64,000 nucleotides of DNA. It comes from Rebecca billardiae RCC1528 (taxonomy: Eukaryota; Haptophyta). Below, piece after piece: positions 63,069 through 64,000 of this stretch; position 1 is the first letter of the stretch, and each line of letters opens with the position of its first letter. The stretch spans positions 372,001-436,000 of the forward strand of contig OZ251233.1 in assembly GCA_965240325.2 (NCBI GenBank), written 5' to 3'. The notes below the pieces were generated by a model, which was not told where the DNA came from, searched no databases, and saw only the letters and a program-made list of their open reading frames with translations. The position numbers and the translations under genes were made by a program.

Positions 63069-64000
63069 GGCGAATGCCCCCCCGCTCCGCAACAGCAGGC
63101 TCCGCCGTCGGTGACCGGCTCCTGAACAAGCCGGTGGGCAGGGCCAGCGTGCGCACGCGGATTGGCTGTGCGCAGTGATCGTGCCGATGCTCGTCGCGCG
63201 CGCATCTCGCCCGGAGAGCGCCCGCGCCCTGCCGGGCCTTGCTGGCATACAACCGTGGCCCGCCCGAGCCGTCACGGAAGTCCGCAAAGTCGCGCGCTCT
63301 GGCTGACATCAGCAGTCGCTCTCCGAGACTCACATCAATCACGTCGGTCCGTGTGACACTGCCACTGTGATCTCGCCTGCCTGAGCTAGGTGTGCGTCTC
63401 GTATTCTTAGTAAACTGGCACTGGCTCGCGGGCTCTGACGCCCGTCTTGGTCCGCGTGCGGGGCCCCCACCCTCTGGCCTGAGGCTGAGAGGCTGAGGCT
63501 GACACAGTCTGGGCCTTCATGATGAGTATGATCATCAGGCCGTGGTGTCTCAATCCGCCTAAGGTCATGGCTCATGCGCCAGTCACCTCATCCGAGTCAC
63601 AGTCGTCAGGATGATGCTGAGTAACTTACTGCATGTGTCGCTACCTGCTGCGGACCGGAGCCCGCGGGCGGAGGGGCCGGGCCGTCACCGGGGTCCGGTG
63701 AGTGCAACCGCATTACCGCAACGCAGCGGCCGCCGGCGGTTGTGCAGAGGCTGATCTCGGCGGATCTCGGGCTGAACTCTGCTCGGTCGTCATTGGCGTC
63801 AGCACGTGACTGTATGATCGAAGCAACACGGCTACTGTCTTCTGATGATAGCCTATGGTAGTAGTAGCAGTATAGTATGTATTCAGCCGTACCCGGTTTG
63901 TGGCTCGCCTGAGATACTTATCTGCCGCCAGCCCGCACGCGGGGGCACATCAACGCACATGGTGTAGCTACCACCCCCAAACCGTGACGGCCGACTGATG
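63069..64000. other. Intergenic end of window
   Basis: Apart from the short dispersed repeat at 63365-63417 no gene or element is recognised. Confidence 0.5.
63365..63417 (+). repeat. Short dispersed repeat, copy C
   Basis: Reads CTGTGATCTCGCCTGCCTGA to TTAGTAAACTG, matching the reverse complement of 6100-6150 except for a few bases and a two-base insertion. Confidence 0.8.

Overview
This window looks like nuclear DNA of a GC-rich unicellular eukaryote, most likely an alga of the haptophyte type. The taxon is an inference. The evidence is very high G+C, protein genes split by short GT-AG introns (28 could be placed to the base by reading-frame phase), microsatellites, transposon debris, and eukaryotic families such as a dynamin, a Vti1-type SNARE, a TMEM144-like transporter, a bestrophin, a telobox Myb protein and a mitochondrial-type methylmalonyl-CoA mutase. 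There are no operons. Genes lie on both strands, several as divergent pairs separated by only about 115-250 bases.

Layout. 1-3.1 kb: the 5' part of a class I glutamine amidotransferase-like gene (minus), a membrane protein, and an AANAT-like acetyltransferase. 3.1-6.9 kb: a tandem repeat, a possible gene remnant, and the first copy of a two-gene membrane-protein family. 6.9-17.6 kb: a dynamin-like GTPase with a C-terminal membrane segment, then a 1,495-residue fusion of a nucleoside-hydrolase-like domain with membrane segments and a 'WC..LF' signalling-type domain. 18-21 kb: a DUF616-like glycosyltransferase and a TMEM144-like transporter. 21-27 kb: poorly coding DNA with tandem repeats, a long TA microsatellite and a decayed element bounded by similar inverted ends. 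27-34.7 kb: bestrophin, methylmalonyl-CoA mutase (8 exons) and a telobox Myb protein. 34.7-39.7 kb: a MITE-like nested inverted repeat, the second membrane-family copy, and an inverted repeat with 843-base arms.

39.7-53.5 kb holds the most striking object: a two-exon gene for a 4,549-residue protein whose 7.8-kb core is 58 nearly identical tandem units, each carrying one calmodulin-binding IQ motif. The array also has higher-order repeats of exactly 681 and 948 bases. 53.7-64 kb: a membrane hybrid histidine kinase, a tRNA-derived SINE-like element, three genes of unknown function and a short Vti1-like Qb-SNARE.

Common themes: 23 of 28 placed introns begin GTGCG, one appears to be GC-AG, and many of the non-genic features are repeats or mobile-element remains. 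The genes do not form one pathway. They cover membrane traffic (dynamin, SNARE), transport (bestrophin, TMEM144-like), B12-dependent metabolism, telomere or DNA binding, and calcium or phosphorelay signalling.
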